Source: Acidimicrobiaceae bacterium
Lineage (GTDB): Bacteria; Actinomycetota; Acidimicrobiia; Acidimicrobiales; Aldehydirespiratoraceae
Direction: 5' to 3'
DNA: 64,000 nt
NCBI GenBank assembly: GCA_026708645.1
Contig: JAPOUM010000022.1
Location: forward strand, 1 to 64,000
Positions 9,387 through 17,772 of this stretch are shown piece by piece. Position 1 is the stretch's first letter, and every line of letters begins with the position of its first letter. The notes beneath the pieces were generated by a model. The model ran no database searches and was not told the DNA's origin. It saw only the letters and a list, made by a program, of their open reading frames with translations. The position numbers and the translations under genes are program-made.

Positions 9387-10133
9387 ATGACCGACACCCC
9401 AGCTCACGAACCCGACATGGGCGCCAACGACGACGACGGCCCCGGCGACGGCGACGACATCGACTTGGCGAGTCTCGACGATGCGGAACTCACCGCCCAG
9501 ATGCATGACGACTTGTACGACGGGCTCGGCGATGAGATCGTCGAGGGCACCAACATTCTGCTGGAACGGGGCTGGCCCGCCGACAAGGTGCTCAACGACG
9601 CCTTGGTGGAGGGCATGCGCATCGTGGGCATCGACTTCCGCGACGGGATACTCTTCGTCCCGGAGGTTCTGCTGGCCGCCAACGCCATGAAGGCCGGCAT
9701 GGTGATCCTGCGTCCGCTTCTTGCCGAGACCGGCGCCGAACCCGTCGGCAGCGTGGTGATCGGAACCGTCAAAGGCGACATCCACGACATCGGCAAGAAC
9801 CTAGTGGCGATGATGCTCGAAGGCGCAGGCTTCGAAGTGTTCGACCTGGGCATCAACACCGACGCCGACGAGTTCCTGGCAGCGCTAGACGAGCACAAAC
9901 CCGACATTCTGGGAATGTCGGCGCTGCTCACCACCACCATGCCTTACATGAAGGTCGTGATCGACACTCTCGCCGCGAAAGGCCTGCGCGACGACTACAT
10001 CATCCTGGTCGGCGGCGCTCCGCTCAACGAGGAGTTCGGCTCGGCCATCGGCGCGGACGCCTACTGCCGCGACGCCGCGGTGGCGGCTGAGACCGCCATG
10101 ACCCTGGTGACGGCACGCCGGAGCGCGGCGTGA
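9387..10133 (+). CDS. Methyltransferase cognate corrinoid protein (MttC/MtbC-like)
   Basis: A 248-residue methyl carrier. It accepts a methyl group on cob(I)alamin from a substrate methyltransferase and hands it to a second methyltransferase. After an acidic 30-residue leader comes the helical cap (LLERGWPADKVLNDALVEGM, LFVPEVLLAANAMKAGM), then the B12-binding Rossmann domain with GDIHDIGKNLV at 130-140; His133 is the expected lower cobalt ligand. GMSALLTTTMPYM and LVGGAPLN are the later B12 motifs. ATG at 9387 follows GGAGG at a suitable distance. First gene of five on the plus strand; the next starts at the GTGA overlapping its stop. The matching substrate enzyme is the MttB-like protein at 13777. 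Confidence 0.92.
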   Translation: MTDTPAHEPDMGANDDDGPGDGDDIDLASLDDAELTAQMHDDLYDGLGDEIVEGTNILLERGWPADKVLNDALVEGMRIVGIDFRDGILFVPEVLLAANAMKAGMVILRPLLAETGAEPVGSVVIGTVKGDIHDIGKNLVAMMLEGAGFEVFDLGINTDADEFLAALDEHKPDILGMSALLTTTMPYMKVVIDTLAAKGLRDDYIILVGGAPLNEEFGSAIGADAYCRDAAVAAETAMTLVTARRSAA

Positions 10134-10654
10134 CTCCCGCGCGGCGCAGAAGCAGCGGCGCCAGACGGCGCAGAAGCAGCGGCGGCTTGGTGTTGATCTG
10201 CTGGCGTGACATACCCGCTCAAATCAACTGCGGTTCGGGCCCCGACCGGGTGCAGCACATGCTGCCGCGGCGCTTCCAGAGAGCCATCGACCGCGCAGCC
10301 ATGATCGCGGGCAAGACCCAGGCGTCGCAGTACGTCGGCGAATGGCAGCGCCGCGAGATCCCTGCCGAGGGCGGCGACGACGGCGACCCCGAGTATGCTG
10401 CTTCAGCCGCTGCGGCGGCGCTGGAGGAGGCCTTCACTCGTGAGCGGCTCGACGAGTTCGTCAAGGCCGGCGGATGGGATCCTGAACGCACCGAACAAAA
10501 CCCGAGCACGAGCCAACCGAGCGCAGACCAACCGGGCACGAGCCAACCGAGCACAGACCAACCGAGCACAGACCAACCGAGCACAGACCAACCGGGCACG
10601 AGCCAACCGAGCACGAGCCAACCGGACAATGACCACAAGGGGGACGCAGCATGA
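10130..10654 (+). CDS. 'Virulence factor' domain (PF13769-type) protein with repeat tail
   Basis: A 174-residue protein. The core, about residues 19-75, reads GLVLICWRDIPAQINCGSG then RRFQRAIDRAAMIAGK and matches the small domain annotated only as 'virulence factor', a misleading name; it recurs in bacterial corrinoid methyltransferase operons, where its role is unknown (established context). The last third, residues 123-170, is a run of five-residue units (STSQP, STDQP, GTSQP) encoded by 15-bp tandem repeats. It is coupled at both ends: GTG start overlaps the upstream TGA, and its TGA overlaps the ATG of the next gene. The basic N-terminus (RRRSSGARRRRSSGG) also looks repeat-derived. Confidence 0.75.
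   Translation: MTPARRRSSGARRRRSSGGLVLICWRDIPAQINCGSGPDRVQHMLPRRFQRAIDRAAMIAGKTQASQYVGEWQRREIPAEGGDDGDPEYAASAAAAALEEAFTRERLDEFVKAGGWDPERTEQNPSTSQPSADQPGTSQPSTDQPSTDQPSTDQPGTSQPSTSQPDNDHKGDAA
10497..10630 (+). repeat. 15-bp tandem repeat encoding (S/G)T(S/D)QP
   Basis: About nine units of the type CCGAGCACAGACCAA or CCGGGCACGAGCCAA, one unit per five codons, at the 3' end of the gene. They end just before the coupled start of the pterin-binding methyltransferase at 10651. Confidence 0.9.
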
Positions 10655-11541
10655 CCGAGACCGTCATCAGTTCGGCTACCAGAGAGGTGGTCATCGGTTT
10701 TGATCGCCCGTTCGTGATGATCGGCGAGCGCATCAACCCCACCGGACGGCCGTCGCTGGCTGATGAGATGCGCCGAGGCGACTTCGCTCGGGTGGAAGCC
10801 GACGCTGTGGCCCAAACCGCGGCCGGAGCGCAGCTGCTCGACGTGAACGCCGGCATCCCGCTGGCCGACGAGCCAGCTCTGCTGGCACAGGCCGTGAAAC
10901 TCGTGCAGAGCGTCACCGACGCGCCCTTGTCCATCGACTCCTCGATCGTCGAGGCTCTCGAAGCCGGCATCGCCGTCTATGACGGCAAGCCCCTGATCAA
11001 CTCCGTCACGGGCGAGGACGAGGTGCTGGAGCGGGTTCTGCCGCTGGTGGCCCGCCACGGCGCCGCGGTCGTCGCCATATCCAACGACGAATCCGGGATC
11101 AGCGAGGACCCCGACGTGCGCTTCGAGGTTGCCCGCAAGATCGTCAACCGGGCCGCGGATCACGGAATCGACGCATCTGACGTGGTGGTGGATCCGCTGG
11201 TGATGCCTATCGGCGCCATGGGCACAGCCGGACAGCAGGTGCTGCACCTGGTGCGGAGACTGCGCAGCGAGTTGAAGGTCAACACCACCTGCGGCGCCAG
11301 CAACGTCAGCTTCGGACTGCCGGCACGCCAAATGATCACCGGCACATTCCTGTCGATGGCGATAGGCGCCGGGCTCACTTCTGCGATCATGAACCCGCTG
11401 CATCCCGAGGTGAAGAACGCCGTTCTGGCTGCTGACGTGCTCGCAGGCAACGACCGCGACTGCGCAGCCTGGATCTCGCAGCACCGCGACCCCGAGAAAG
11501 CCGGTTCGAGGCGACGGGGCGGACGACGCAGAAGCGTCTGA
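10651..11541 (+). CDS. Pterin-binding methyltransferase (corrinoid:tetrahydrofolate)
   Basis: A 296-residue TIM-barrel protein of the pterin-binding (DHPS/MetH-like, MtgA/AcsE) family, expected to move the methyl group from the corrinoid protein to tetrahydrofolate. Visible motifs: MIGERINPTGRPSL at the N-terminus, GAQLLDVNAG, PLSIDSS, KPLINSVTGE, VVVDPLVMPIGA and NTTCGASNVSFGLP, all in family order. The ATG lies in an ATGA overlap with the preceding stop, so it is translationally coupled. The C-terminal tail is basic (GSRRRGGRRRSV). With the corrinoid protein and MttB homologue it completes a substrate-to-THF methyl relay. Confidence 0.9.
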   Translation: MTETVISSATREVVIGFDRPFVMIGERINPTGRPSLADEMRRGDFARVEADAVAQTAAGAQLLDVNAGIPLADEPALLAQAVKLVQSVTDAPLSIDSSIVEALEAGIAVYDGKPLINSVTGEDEVLERVLPLVARHGAAVVAISNDESGISEDPDVRFEVARKIVNRAADHGIDASDVVVDPLVMPIGAMGTAGQQVLHLVRRLRSELKVNTTCGASNVSFGLPARQMITGTFLSMAIGAGLTSAIMNPLHPEVKNAVLAADVLAGNDRDCAAWISQHRDPEKAGSRRRGGRRRSV

Positions 11542-11551
11542 CCCACAGCCC

Positions 11552-13780
11552 GTGCCGCAAACCCCAGCGACGACCCCAGCCCGAACACCAGCACCTCAGC
11601 AAACAACGCCCGAGCAAACAACGCCCGAGCCAGCGACGAACCAGGCGCCTCAGCAAACAACGCCTGCCCCAGCAACGCCCGAGTCAGCGACGAACCAGGC
11701 GCCTCAGCGAACAACGCCTGCACCAGCAACGCCCGAGGCAGCGACGCCCGAGACGCACCAGGTGGTGTTCAACCCCTCGTCTTTGCGCGCTTCGGTGACG
11801 GCGGGGGCCACCGTGCTCGACGCCGCCCGCGCCGCCGGGGTGGACCTGGATTCGGTGTGCGGAGGGCGCGGCCTCTGCGGACGCTGCCAGATTTCCACGA
11901 TCAGCGACGACTCCCTGTCGGCGGTCGGTGAGAGCGAACAGCAATACCGCGGGCGGCGCCGGTTGGCGGAAGGCCACAGGCTGGGATGCCAAGCCGTGGT
12001 GCTGGCCGACGCCGGCATCGACGTCCCGGCCGCCAGCCAGGTGCATCGCCCGGTGGTGCGCAAGTCGATCGACCTGGGCGAGGTGGTCGTCGATCCGCTG
12101 GTGACGCTGCACTACGTGGAACTGCCCGACGCCGCTTCGAGCCGCAATGAAGCAGCAGGCGAACGGCTCGCCGAAGCCTTGGCCGACGACTGGGGCATCA
12201 AAGACACGGAGTTCTCGCTGGCGGCGTTGGCTTCTCTGTCGCGAGTCGTCGCAAGCGACGCCTGTGCGGAGCTGACGGCGGTGGTGCATGGCCGCAGACG
12301 AGTCGTGGACGTGCGCAGCGGCTACAGCGACGGCGCCTGGGGGATGGCCGTCGATGTGGGCTCGACCACCATCGCCGGCTATCTGGTGGACCTCGGCGGC
12401 GGCGAGGTTGTGGCGACTTCGGGGCGGATGAACCCGCAGATCCGCTTCGGTGAGGATCTGATGAGCCGCGTCTCCTACGTGATGATGAACCCGCACGGCC
12501 GAGCCGAACTGACCGCAGCCGCACGCAGCGCCGTCGACGATCTGGCGGGCGACCTGTGCCGGCAGGCCGGAGTGGACCGCAGCGAGGTCCATGATCTGGT
12601 GGTGGTGGGCAACCCGGTGATGCATCATCTGCTGCTGGGGCTCGACCCGACGGCGTTGGGCGCCGCGCCGTTCACGCTGACCGTGAGCGACGCTGTGAAC
12701 GGGCGCGCCGCCGACATCGGAGTCTCGCTGGAGAACGCGGCGCTCTACGCGGGGCCGTGCATAGCCGGACACGTGGGCGCCGACGCGGCGGCGGCGGCTC
12801 TGGCTGAAGAGCCGCACCACAGCGAGGCGCCCATGCTGGTGGTGGACGTCGGCACCAACGCCGAAATCATGCTCGGCGACCGGAACCGTCTGCTGGCGGC
12901 GTCGAGCCCGACAGGCCCGGCCTTCGAAGGCGGCGAGATCAGCTGCGGGCAGAGGGCAGCTGCGGGAGCGGTCGAACGAATCCGGATCGACCCCGACACT
13001 TGGGAGCCGCGTTTCAAGGTGATCGGCTGCGAGCTCTGGTCAGACGACCCGGGTTTCGCCGGCGCTTTGGAGGCAGCCGGTCTGCAAGTCACGGGACTGT
13101 GCGGTTCGGGGATCATCGAAGTGATAGCCGAGATGTTCCTGGCGGGGATCATCGATCGCGACGGGGTGGTGACAGCCGATCAGAGCCGGTCGCCTCGCAT
13201 CGTCGGCGAAGGCCGCACTTTCAGCTATGTGCTGCAGACCGAGCCGGTCGTGCTTTCGGTCACCCAGAACGACGTCAGGGCTGTGCAGCTGGCGAAGGCG
13301 GCGTTGCGGGCAGGCATCGATCTGCTGCGCGACCATGCGGGCGTCACCGAGGCAGTCCAGGTGCGTCTCGCCGGCGCCTTCGGCGCGCATATCGATCCGC
13401 TGCGGGCGATGGTGCTGGGGCTCGTGCCCGACACGCCCGTCGCCGGGGTGCGAGCCGCCGGCAACGCCTCCGGGGTGGGAGCGGTGCGGATGCTCTTGTC
13501 GGCGCAGCAGAGGCGCGAGGTCGAGCAGTTGGTGCGGTCGGTGACGAAGATCGAAACGGCCACCGAGCCACGCTTCCAGGAACTGTTCGTGGCTGCCATG
13601 GCTTTCCCTCACGCCACCGAGCCCACCCCGCATCTGGCTGCCATGGTGAAACTGCCGACAGCCGGCGCGGAACAGACGAACCAGAAGGAACGGCTGCCTC
13701 AGCGACGCAACCGGGCACGACGACAACAAGCACAGCAACAACAACGAGCACAGCAACAACGAAAGCGCAGGCAACAGTGA
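11552..13780 (+). CDS. Corrinoid protein reductive activator (ferredoxin-ASKHA, RamA/RACE-like)
   Basis: A 742-residue DUF4445-family protein that re-reduces inactive cob(II)alamin using ATP and an iron-sulfur cluster. A plant-type 2Fe-2S domain carries Cys103, Cys109, Cys112 and Cys146 (CGGRGLCGRC, then GHRLGC). The ASKHA ATPase half follows: MAVDVGSTTIAGYLVDLGGG, VVVGNPVMHHLLLG, VVDVGTNAEI and ATGLCGSG-like QVTGLCGSGIIEV. The first 70 residues are Thr/Pro/Gln repeats and the last 35 are Gln/Arg rich; both look like expanded low-complexity ends. GTG at 11552 lies 10 bp after the preceding stop; its own TGA overlaps the next start. Confidence 0.9.
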   Translation: MPQTPATTPARTPAPQQTTPEQTTPEPATNQAPQQTTPAPATPESATNQAPQRTTPAPATPEAATPETHQVVFNPSSLRASVTAGATVLDAARAAGVDLDSVCGGRGLCGRCQISTISDDSLSAVGESEQQYRGRRRLAEGHRLGCQAVVLADAGIDVPAASQVHRPVVRKSIDLGEVVVDPLVTLHYVELPDAASSRNEAAGERLAEALADDWGIKDTEFSLAALASLSRVVASDACAELTAVVHGRRRVVDVRSGYSDGAWGMAVDVGSTTIAGYLVDLGGGEVVATSGRMNPQIRFGEDLMSRVSYVMMNPHGRAELTAAARSAVDDLAGDLCRQAGVDRSEVHDLVVVGNPVMHHLLLGLDPTALGAAPFTLTVSDAVNGRAADIGVSLENAALYAGPCIAGHVGADAAAAALAEEPHHSEAPMLVVDVGTNAEIMLGDRNRLLAASSPTGPAFEGGEISCGQRAAAGAVERIRIDPDTWEPRFKVIGCELWSDDPGFAGALEAAGLQVTGLCGSGIIEVIAEMFLAGIIDRDGVVTADQSRSPRIVGEGRTFSYVLQTEPVVLSVTQNDVRAVQLAKAALRAGIDLLRDHAGVTEAVQVRLAGAFGAHIDPLRAMVLGLVPDTPVAGVRAAGNASGVGAVRMLLSAQQRREVEQLVRSVTKIETATEPRFQELFVAAMAFPHATEPTPHLAAMVKLPTAGAEQTNQKERLPQRRNRARRQQAQQQQRAQQQRKRRQQ
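11598..11752 (+). repeat. 54-bp-type tandem repeat at start of reactivase gene
   Basis: Units containing CAGCGACGAACCAGGCGCCTC recur 54 bp apart (near 11632 and 11686), with shorter ACAACGCCCGAG units around them. All offsets keep the reading frame and encode TTPAPATPE(S/A)ATNQAPQ-like sequence. Confidence 0.8.
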
Positions 13781-13905
13781 GCGAACCAGAAGTGAGCGAA
13801 CCAGCAGACCAGAGCCAACCGGCAGTGAGCGAACCAGCAGTGAGCGAACCAGCAGTGAGCGAACCAGAAGACCCAAGCCAACCGGCAGACCCGAGCCGGC
13901 AGGCG
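13777..13905 (+). repeat. 15-bp tandem repeat GTGAGCGAACCAG(A/C)A at MttB start
   Basis: About eight units, including several GTGAGCGAACCAGCA, each encoding VSEPA/VSEPE or SQPAD. Because every unit carries an in-frame GTG, several alternative starts exist (13777, 13792 and later). Confidence 0.85.
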
Positions 13906-15438
13906 TCGGGTCGGGCGCCGCGACGCAGGGGCGGAGGCCGCGCCGGGCGACAGGCCGCCAGGGCCGCGGCGACCCAGGTCGCTCCATACCTGCTTAGGCG
14001 CCTCCCACCGGTGGACATCCTCGACGACGAGAGTCTGACTCTGATAGAGCGCAACGCCGAAACGATCCTGTCCGAGGTCGGGATCGCCTTCCAGGAGTTT
14101 CCTGCTGCTCTGGATTTGTGGCGCGAGGCGGGCGCCGACGTAGACGGCGATCTGGTTAAGTTCCCGCCGGGGTTGTGCCGTCAGATCATCACCGACAGCG
14201 CCACTGAGAAGTACATCCAGCATGCTCGCAACCCGGCACGCAGCGTGCAGGTCGGCGGCGACGCCACCGTCTTCGCCCCCAACTACGGGTCTCCTTTCGT
14301 GATGGACCTCGACAACGGCCGGCGCTACGCCACTCTGCAGGATTTCCAGAATGTGGTGAAGCTCGCCTATTCGCTGCCGCAGCTGCATCACAGCGGCGGC
14401 ACGGTGTGCGAGCCGGTGGACGTGCCGGTCAACAAGCGTCATCTCGACATGGTGTATGCGCACATTCGCTACAGCGACAAGCCGTTCATGGGTTCGGTGA
14501 CCGCAGCCGAGCGGGCCGCGGACTCCATCGAGATGGCCCGGATCGCTTTCGGCGGGGATCTGTCGGATCGCACGGTGATGACCTCGCTGATCAACGCCTC
14601 CTCGCCGCTGCGCTGGGACGCCACCATGTTGGGCGCGGCCACCAACTACGCCCGTGCCAATCAGGCATGCATAGTCAGCCCGTTCATTCTGGCTGGGGCG
14701 ATGGCGCCGGTGACGGTGGCCGCACTGGCCGCTCAGGCTCTGGCCGAGGCGCTTTCGGGTATGGCCTATCTGCAGCTGGTGCGACCCGGCGCGCCCATGG
14801 TTTTCGGAACTTTCGCGGCGTCAATGTCGATGGCGACGGGGGCGCCCACTTTCGGCACTCCCGAAGCCGGTCAGGCGATCCATGTGATGGCTTCGCTGTC
14901 CCGGCGGCTGGGCGTGCCGTTCCGTTCCGGGGGACAGTTCACCGCTTCGAAGCTGCCCGACGCGCAAGCGGCCTACGAGTCGGCTCACACTCTGTTGCCG
15001 ACGATGCAGGCCGGGGTCAACTTCGTGTTGCACGCCGCGGGCTGGCAGGAGGGCGGGCTGGCGCTGGGCTACGAGAAGCTGATCCTCGACGCCGACCAGC
15101 TCGGCGCCATGGAAGTCCTGGCGCGGGGTGTGGACATGAGCGACAACGGCCAAGCGATGGAGGCTTTTTTCAGCAACCCGCACGGCGAGCATTTCTTGGG
15201 CAACCGGCACACGCTCGCCAACTTCGAGACGGCTTTCTGGCGTTCGGACATCTCCGACTGCTCCAGCTACGAGCAGTGGATGGAAGAGGGTTCCCTCAGC
15301 GCCGCCCAGCGTGCCAATGCTCGCTGGAAGAAGCTTTTAGCCGACTACGAGCCGCCGCCCCTCGACGACGCCACAGACGAAGAGTTGCGCGACTACGTGT
15401 CGAGACGCAAAGCCGAGATGCCCGACGAGATCGGCTGA
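13777..15438 (+). CDS. MttB-family methylamine/betaine-type methyltransferase, no pyrrolysine
   Basis: A 553-residue member of the trimethylamine methyltransferase family, which transfers a methyl group from a quaternary or tertiary amine to the partner corrinoid protein. The core begins near residue 70 (LPPVDILDDESLTLIERNAE, GGDATVFAPNYGSPFVMDLD) and runs through SLINASSPLRWDATM, GAPTFGTPEAGQ and DNGQAMEAFF to the usual C-terminal RRKAEMPDE. No TAG occurs in frame, so it belongs with the non-pyrrolysine branch (which includes glycine betaine enzymes such as MtgB), not the archaeal-type Pyl enzymes; the exact substrate cannot be told. GTG at 13777 overlaps the upstream TGA. Residues 1-40 are VSEPA/SQPAD repeats. 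The frame continues open upstream to 13000 but that part lies antiparallel in register to the reactivase and is not coding. Confidence 0.9.
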   Translation: MSEPEVSEPADQSQPAVSEPAVSEPAVSEPEDPSQPADPSRQASGRAPRRRGGGRAGRQAARAAATQVAPYLLRRLPPVDILDDESLTLIERNAETILSEVGIAFQEFPAALDLWREAGADVDGDLVKFPPGLCRQIITDSATEKYIQHARNPARSVQVGGDATVFAPNYGSPFVMDLDNGRRYATLQDFQNVVKLAYSLPQLHHSGGTVCEPVDVPVNKRHLDMVYAHIRYSDKPFMGSVTAAERAADSIEMARIAFGGDLSDRTVMTSLINASSPLRWDATMLGAATNYARANQACIVSPFILAGAMAPVTVAALAAQALAEALSGMAYLQLVRPGAPMVFGTFAASMSMATGAPTFGTPEAGQAIHVMASLSRRLGVPFRSGGQFTASKLPDAQAAYESAHTLLPTMQAGVNFVLHAAGWQEGGLALGYEKLILDADQLGAMEVLARGVDMSDNGQAMEAFFSNPHGEHFLGNRHTLANFETAFWRSDISDCSSYEQWMEEGSLSAAQRANARWKKLLADYEPPPLDDATDEELRDYVSRRKAEMPDEIG

Positions 15439-15446
15439 CCGACCCA

Positions 15447-15486
15447 GCCGGTTCGACTTACCCCCGGCGTGCCGTGTCGAGCCGGC
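15447..15486 (+). terminator. Hairpin after corrinoid operon
   Basis: GCCGGTTCGAC at 15447-15457 pairs with GTCGAGCCGGC at 15476-15486 (10 of 11). The loop is about 18 bases and no T-run follows. It sits between convergent genes, 8 bp after the mttB-like stop. Confidence 0.45.
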
Positions 15487-15499
15487 CGGGCCAGGCTGT

Positions 15500-15865
15500 T
15501 CAGTCGGCGGTCGAAGCGCTCTCGGGCTGGGGGCGGTCAGGCAAACGCAGACCGATCAGCTCACCGGCGGCGTGCAATTCGAAATGCCAGACGTCGACGT
15601 CTTCGGGGCTGCTCTGGCGCAGCGAGGTGACGGCATGCCAGATGGCCAGCCGCGCTGCGTGAGCGGTGGTCTCGGGCGACTCCGAGGCACGCGAAACCGC
15701 TGCGTAACCGGCGGAGATGCCGGCGTAGACGTCGCTGTGAACGGCAACCGAAGCGGCCGCCCACTCTGCGAGAGCCCTGAGGACTCGGGGCCTCGACCGG
15801 TTGATGGGATCATCAAATATCGCGACCACCCAGGCATGCCAAGCCGATGATCCTCGTTCCATCAT
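15500..15865 (-). CDS. Conserved-looking hypothetical protein, 121 residues
   Basis: Start ATG at 15865 (a second ATG is the next codon) is preceded by AAGGGAAG at good spacing. The sequence reads as an ordinary soluble protein (AIFDDPINRSRPRVLRALAE, AARLAIWHAVTSLRQSSPED, VWHFELHAAGELIGLRLPD), unlike the Arg/Ala-rich shadow frames around it. I do not recognise the family and see no membrane segment or motif. It ends facing the methyltransferase operon. The 266 bp between its start and the MFS gene stop (16132) is without a gene. Confidence 0.55.
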   Translation of the reverse strand: MMERGSSAWHAWVVAIFDDPINRSRPRVLRALAEWAAASVAVHSDVYAGISAGYAAVSRASESPETTAHAARLAIWHAVTSLRQSSPEDVDVWHFELHAAGELIGLRLPDRPQPESASTAD

Positions 15866-16131
15866 TTTCTTCCCTTGCCTTCTGTCTAGTTTGCCTGCTG
15901 TCTGGTTCCCCGATGCGCTTGCATCCGACGCGCTCGGACCCCGACGTTGCTTAGAGGGTAGTGCGGCGACGGCGCGCTTCATCGCTGCTGCGACGGTCGG
16001 GGACGCTTCGGCATTGATCGCGGCGCTGCTGTCGGGGTCGCGACGCGGCGCCGCGGCGCATCCCTCACTGGGTGGTGGTCGCTGTCGGGGTCTCGACCCT
16101 GGGCGGCGGCCACGCCGCAGGCCGTCGGGCG

Positions 16132-17433
16132 CTAGCCGCGTCGGGGTCGGCGCAGAAGCTGCGCGGCGGCCGCCGAGGCGCGAAGCGGCCATGGGTCGAA
16201 GGCGCCTTGCTCGGCCACTGGCATCACCGGCCGGGTCAACATGCGCAAAAGCGTGTAGGCGGCGATCACGGCATGGCAGACGACCAGCACCCCGAAGAAG
16301 GCCCACGGCGCTATCACAGCCATCAGCAGACCGCCCAGAGTCGGCCCCATCACCGCACCCACCCCGCCGACTCGCACAAGCGACGCGCTGGCGCCGGTCA
16401 GCTGCGACGCTTTGACGCTGTCGGCGGTGGTGGCGACCGCCAGCGAATACAGCGGAAAAGTCGTGCCGCCGTGGATCAGCATCAGCAGCAGCGACTGCGG
16501 AGACCCCACCTGCACCAGCAGATGCAGCGCCGCCGAACCGGCCGCCACCAGAGCCGTCACGAAGATCACGTAGCGGCGCGGCACGCGGTCCGAAGCGCTG
16601 CCGACGAGCCACTGGAACGCCACGGATCCCACCATCGCGGAGATCACGAACAACGAGATGCGAGTGTTGGACAGGCCTTCGGAGGCGGCGTAGAAGGCGC
16701 CCAGTCCGAGCAGGCAGCCCTGTGAGACGCCTACCCAGAAGGCTGTGAGCAGTCCCAGCGGCACGATCTTCATCAGCTCGCGCAACGAGACGGGTTCGGG
16801 CACCACCAGCGGGGGCGCGGTCGAGGCCGAGAGCGCCACCGGAACGAGCGCGACCGAGATCAGCGCCGAGGCCAGAACGAACAGCTTGAAACCGGCCGGG
16901 TCCGCCAGGTTCAACAGCAGCTGCCCCAGACCCATGCCGCCCATGGTCACGATCATGTAGCGCGACAGCATCCGGCCTCGAGTGGCGTTGGTGGACATGT
17001 CGTTGAGCCAAGACTCGACAGTCACCAGAAGACCGGCCAGGCACAGCCCGAAAGCCAGCCTCAGCACTGCCCACACTGCTGGATTAACCCAGATCAGATG
17101 CAGGAGCGCGGCCGCCGAGCCCACCGACGACAGCGCCGCGAAGACACGGATGTGGCCCACTGAGGCGATGAAATGCTCAGCGGTTCGTGTTCCGAACAGG
17201 AAACCCAGAAAGTAGGCGGCCATCATCAGGCCTGTGACGGTGAGCCCGAAACCCTCTATTTCGGCTCGCACCCCAACGACGACGCGCAGCAGCCCGTTGC
17301 AGCACATCACCAGCGCCACGCCGGCCAGCAGAGATCTGACCGCGGCGAAGCCGTTGCCGCGCGGCTCTATCCAGGGTCCACCGGTCAGCCCCTCGTCGCT
17401 GGGCTCGGGCCGCACCACGGCGCCGGAGGTCAC
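16132..17433 (-). CDS. MFS transporter (YcaD-like)
   Basis: A 433-residue, 12-helix major facilitator protein. Recognisable segments are SLLAGVALVMCCNGLLRVVVG (helix 1), GLMMAAYFLGFLFGTRTAEH (helix 2 and A-loop), RLAFGLCLAGLLVTVESWLND, LVGSASDRVPRRYV (second-half A-loop) and the C-terminal GPTLGGLLMAVIAPWAFF. The WLND after helix 5 is typical of the YcaD subgroup. GTG at 17433 is chosen because upstream sequence, although open to 17646, is a minisatellite encoding HPHTRPPAHP and unlikely to be translated; that remains a judgement. Substrate unknown. No partner gene adjoins it. Confidence 0.8.
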   Translation of the reverse strand: MTSGAVVRPEPSDEGLTGGPWIEPRGNGFAAVRSLLAGVALVMCCNGLLRVVVGVRAEIEGFGLTVTGLMMAAYFLGFLFGTRTAEHFIASVGHIRVFAALSSVGSAAALLHLIWVNPAVWAVLRLAFGLCLAGLLVTVESWLNDMSTNATRGRMLSRYMIVTMGGMGLGQLLLNLADPAGFKLFVLASALISVALVPVALSASTAPPLVVPEPVSLRELMKIVPLGLLTAFWVGVSQGCLLGLGAFYAASEGLSNTRISLFVISAMVGSVAFQWLVGSASDRVPRRYVIFVTALVAAGSAALHLLVQVGSPQSLLLMLIHGGTTFPLYSLAVATTADSVKASQLTGASASLVRVGGVGAVMGPTLGGLLMAVIAPWAFFGVLVVCHAVIAAYTLLRMLTRPVMPVAEQGAFDPWPLRASAAAAQLLRRPRRG

Positions 17434-17465
17434 GGCGGGAGCGTAGTGGCTCGCCGCCGCTGCGG

Positions 17466-17620
17466 GATTTGTGTGCGGGTGTGCGGGTGGACGGGTGTGC
17501 GGGTGGACGGGTGTGCGGGCGTGTGGGATCACAGCCTGCGGGATTTGTGTGCGGGTGGACGGGTGTGCGGGTGGACGGGTGTGCGGGTGGACGGGTGGAC
17601 GGGTGGACGGGATCGCAGCG
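17466..17620. repeat. GTGCGGGTGGACGGG minisatellite upstream of MFS gene
   Basis: Around ten alternating 7-8 bp units (GTGCGGGT, GGACGGGT) make a 15-bp tandem array, interrupted once by a duplicated GCGGGATTTGTGTGCGGGT (near 17462 and 17538). This fills most of the 340 bp between the MFS start and the next gene; the remainder (17621-17772) shows no gene. Confidence 0.85.
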
Positions 17621-17772
17621 CTCGCGGACCGCGCCGACGGCAGCACCGCTAGGTAGCGCCGACCAGCGTCGGTCGGCTTGGGGCAGGCCGCGGCTCGCGG
17701 GCGTCAACCAGCGTTCGTCCAGCGTTTGTCCGCTTGGAGGCGGGCCGCTGCCCGAGCGTCAAAGCTCCAGTG

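Noticed and set aside
13000..13776. N-terminal 259-residue extension of the MttB-like frame
   Set aside because: It overlaps the reactivase coding region in another frame and is Arg/Gly/Ser rich; the coupled GTG at 13777 is a better start.
13777..15438. Pyrrolysine (in-frame amber) in the MttB-like gene
   Set aside because: No TAG interrupts the frame, so it is a non-Pyl family member.
15866..17074. Extension of the 121-residue protein to 524 residues
   Set aside because: The added part is antisense-register Arg/Gly/Asp sequence across the MFS gene; the ATG at 15865 has its own ribosome site.
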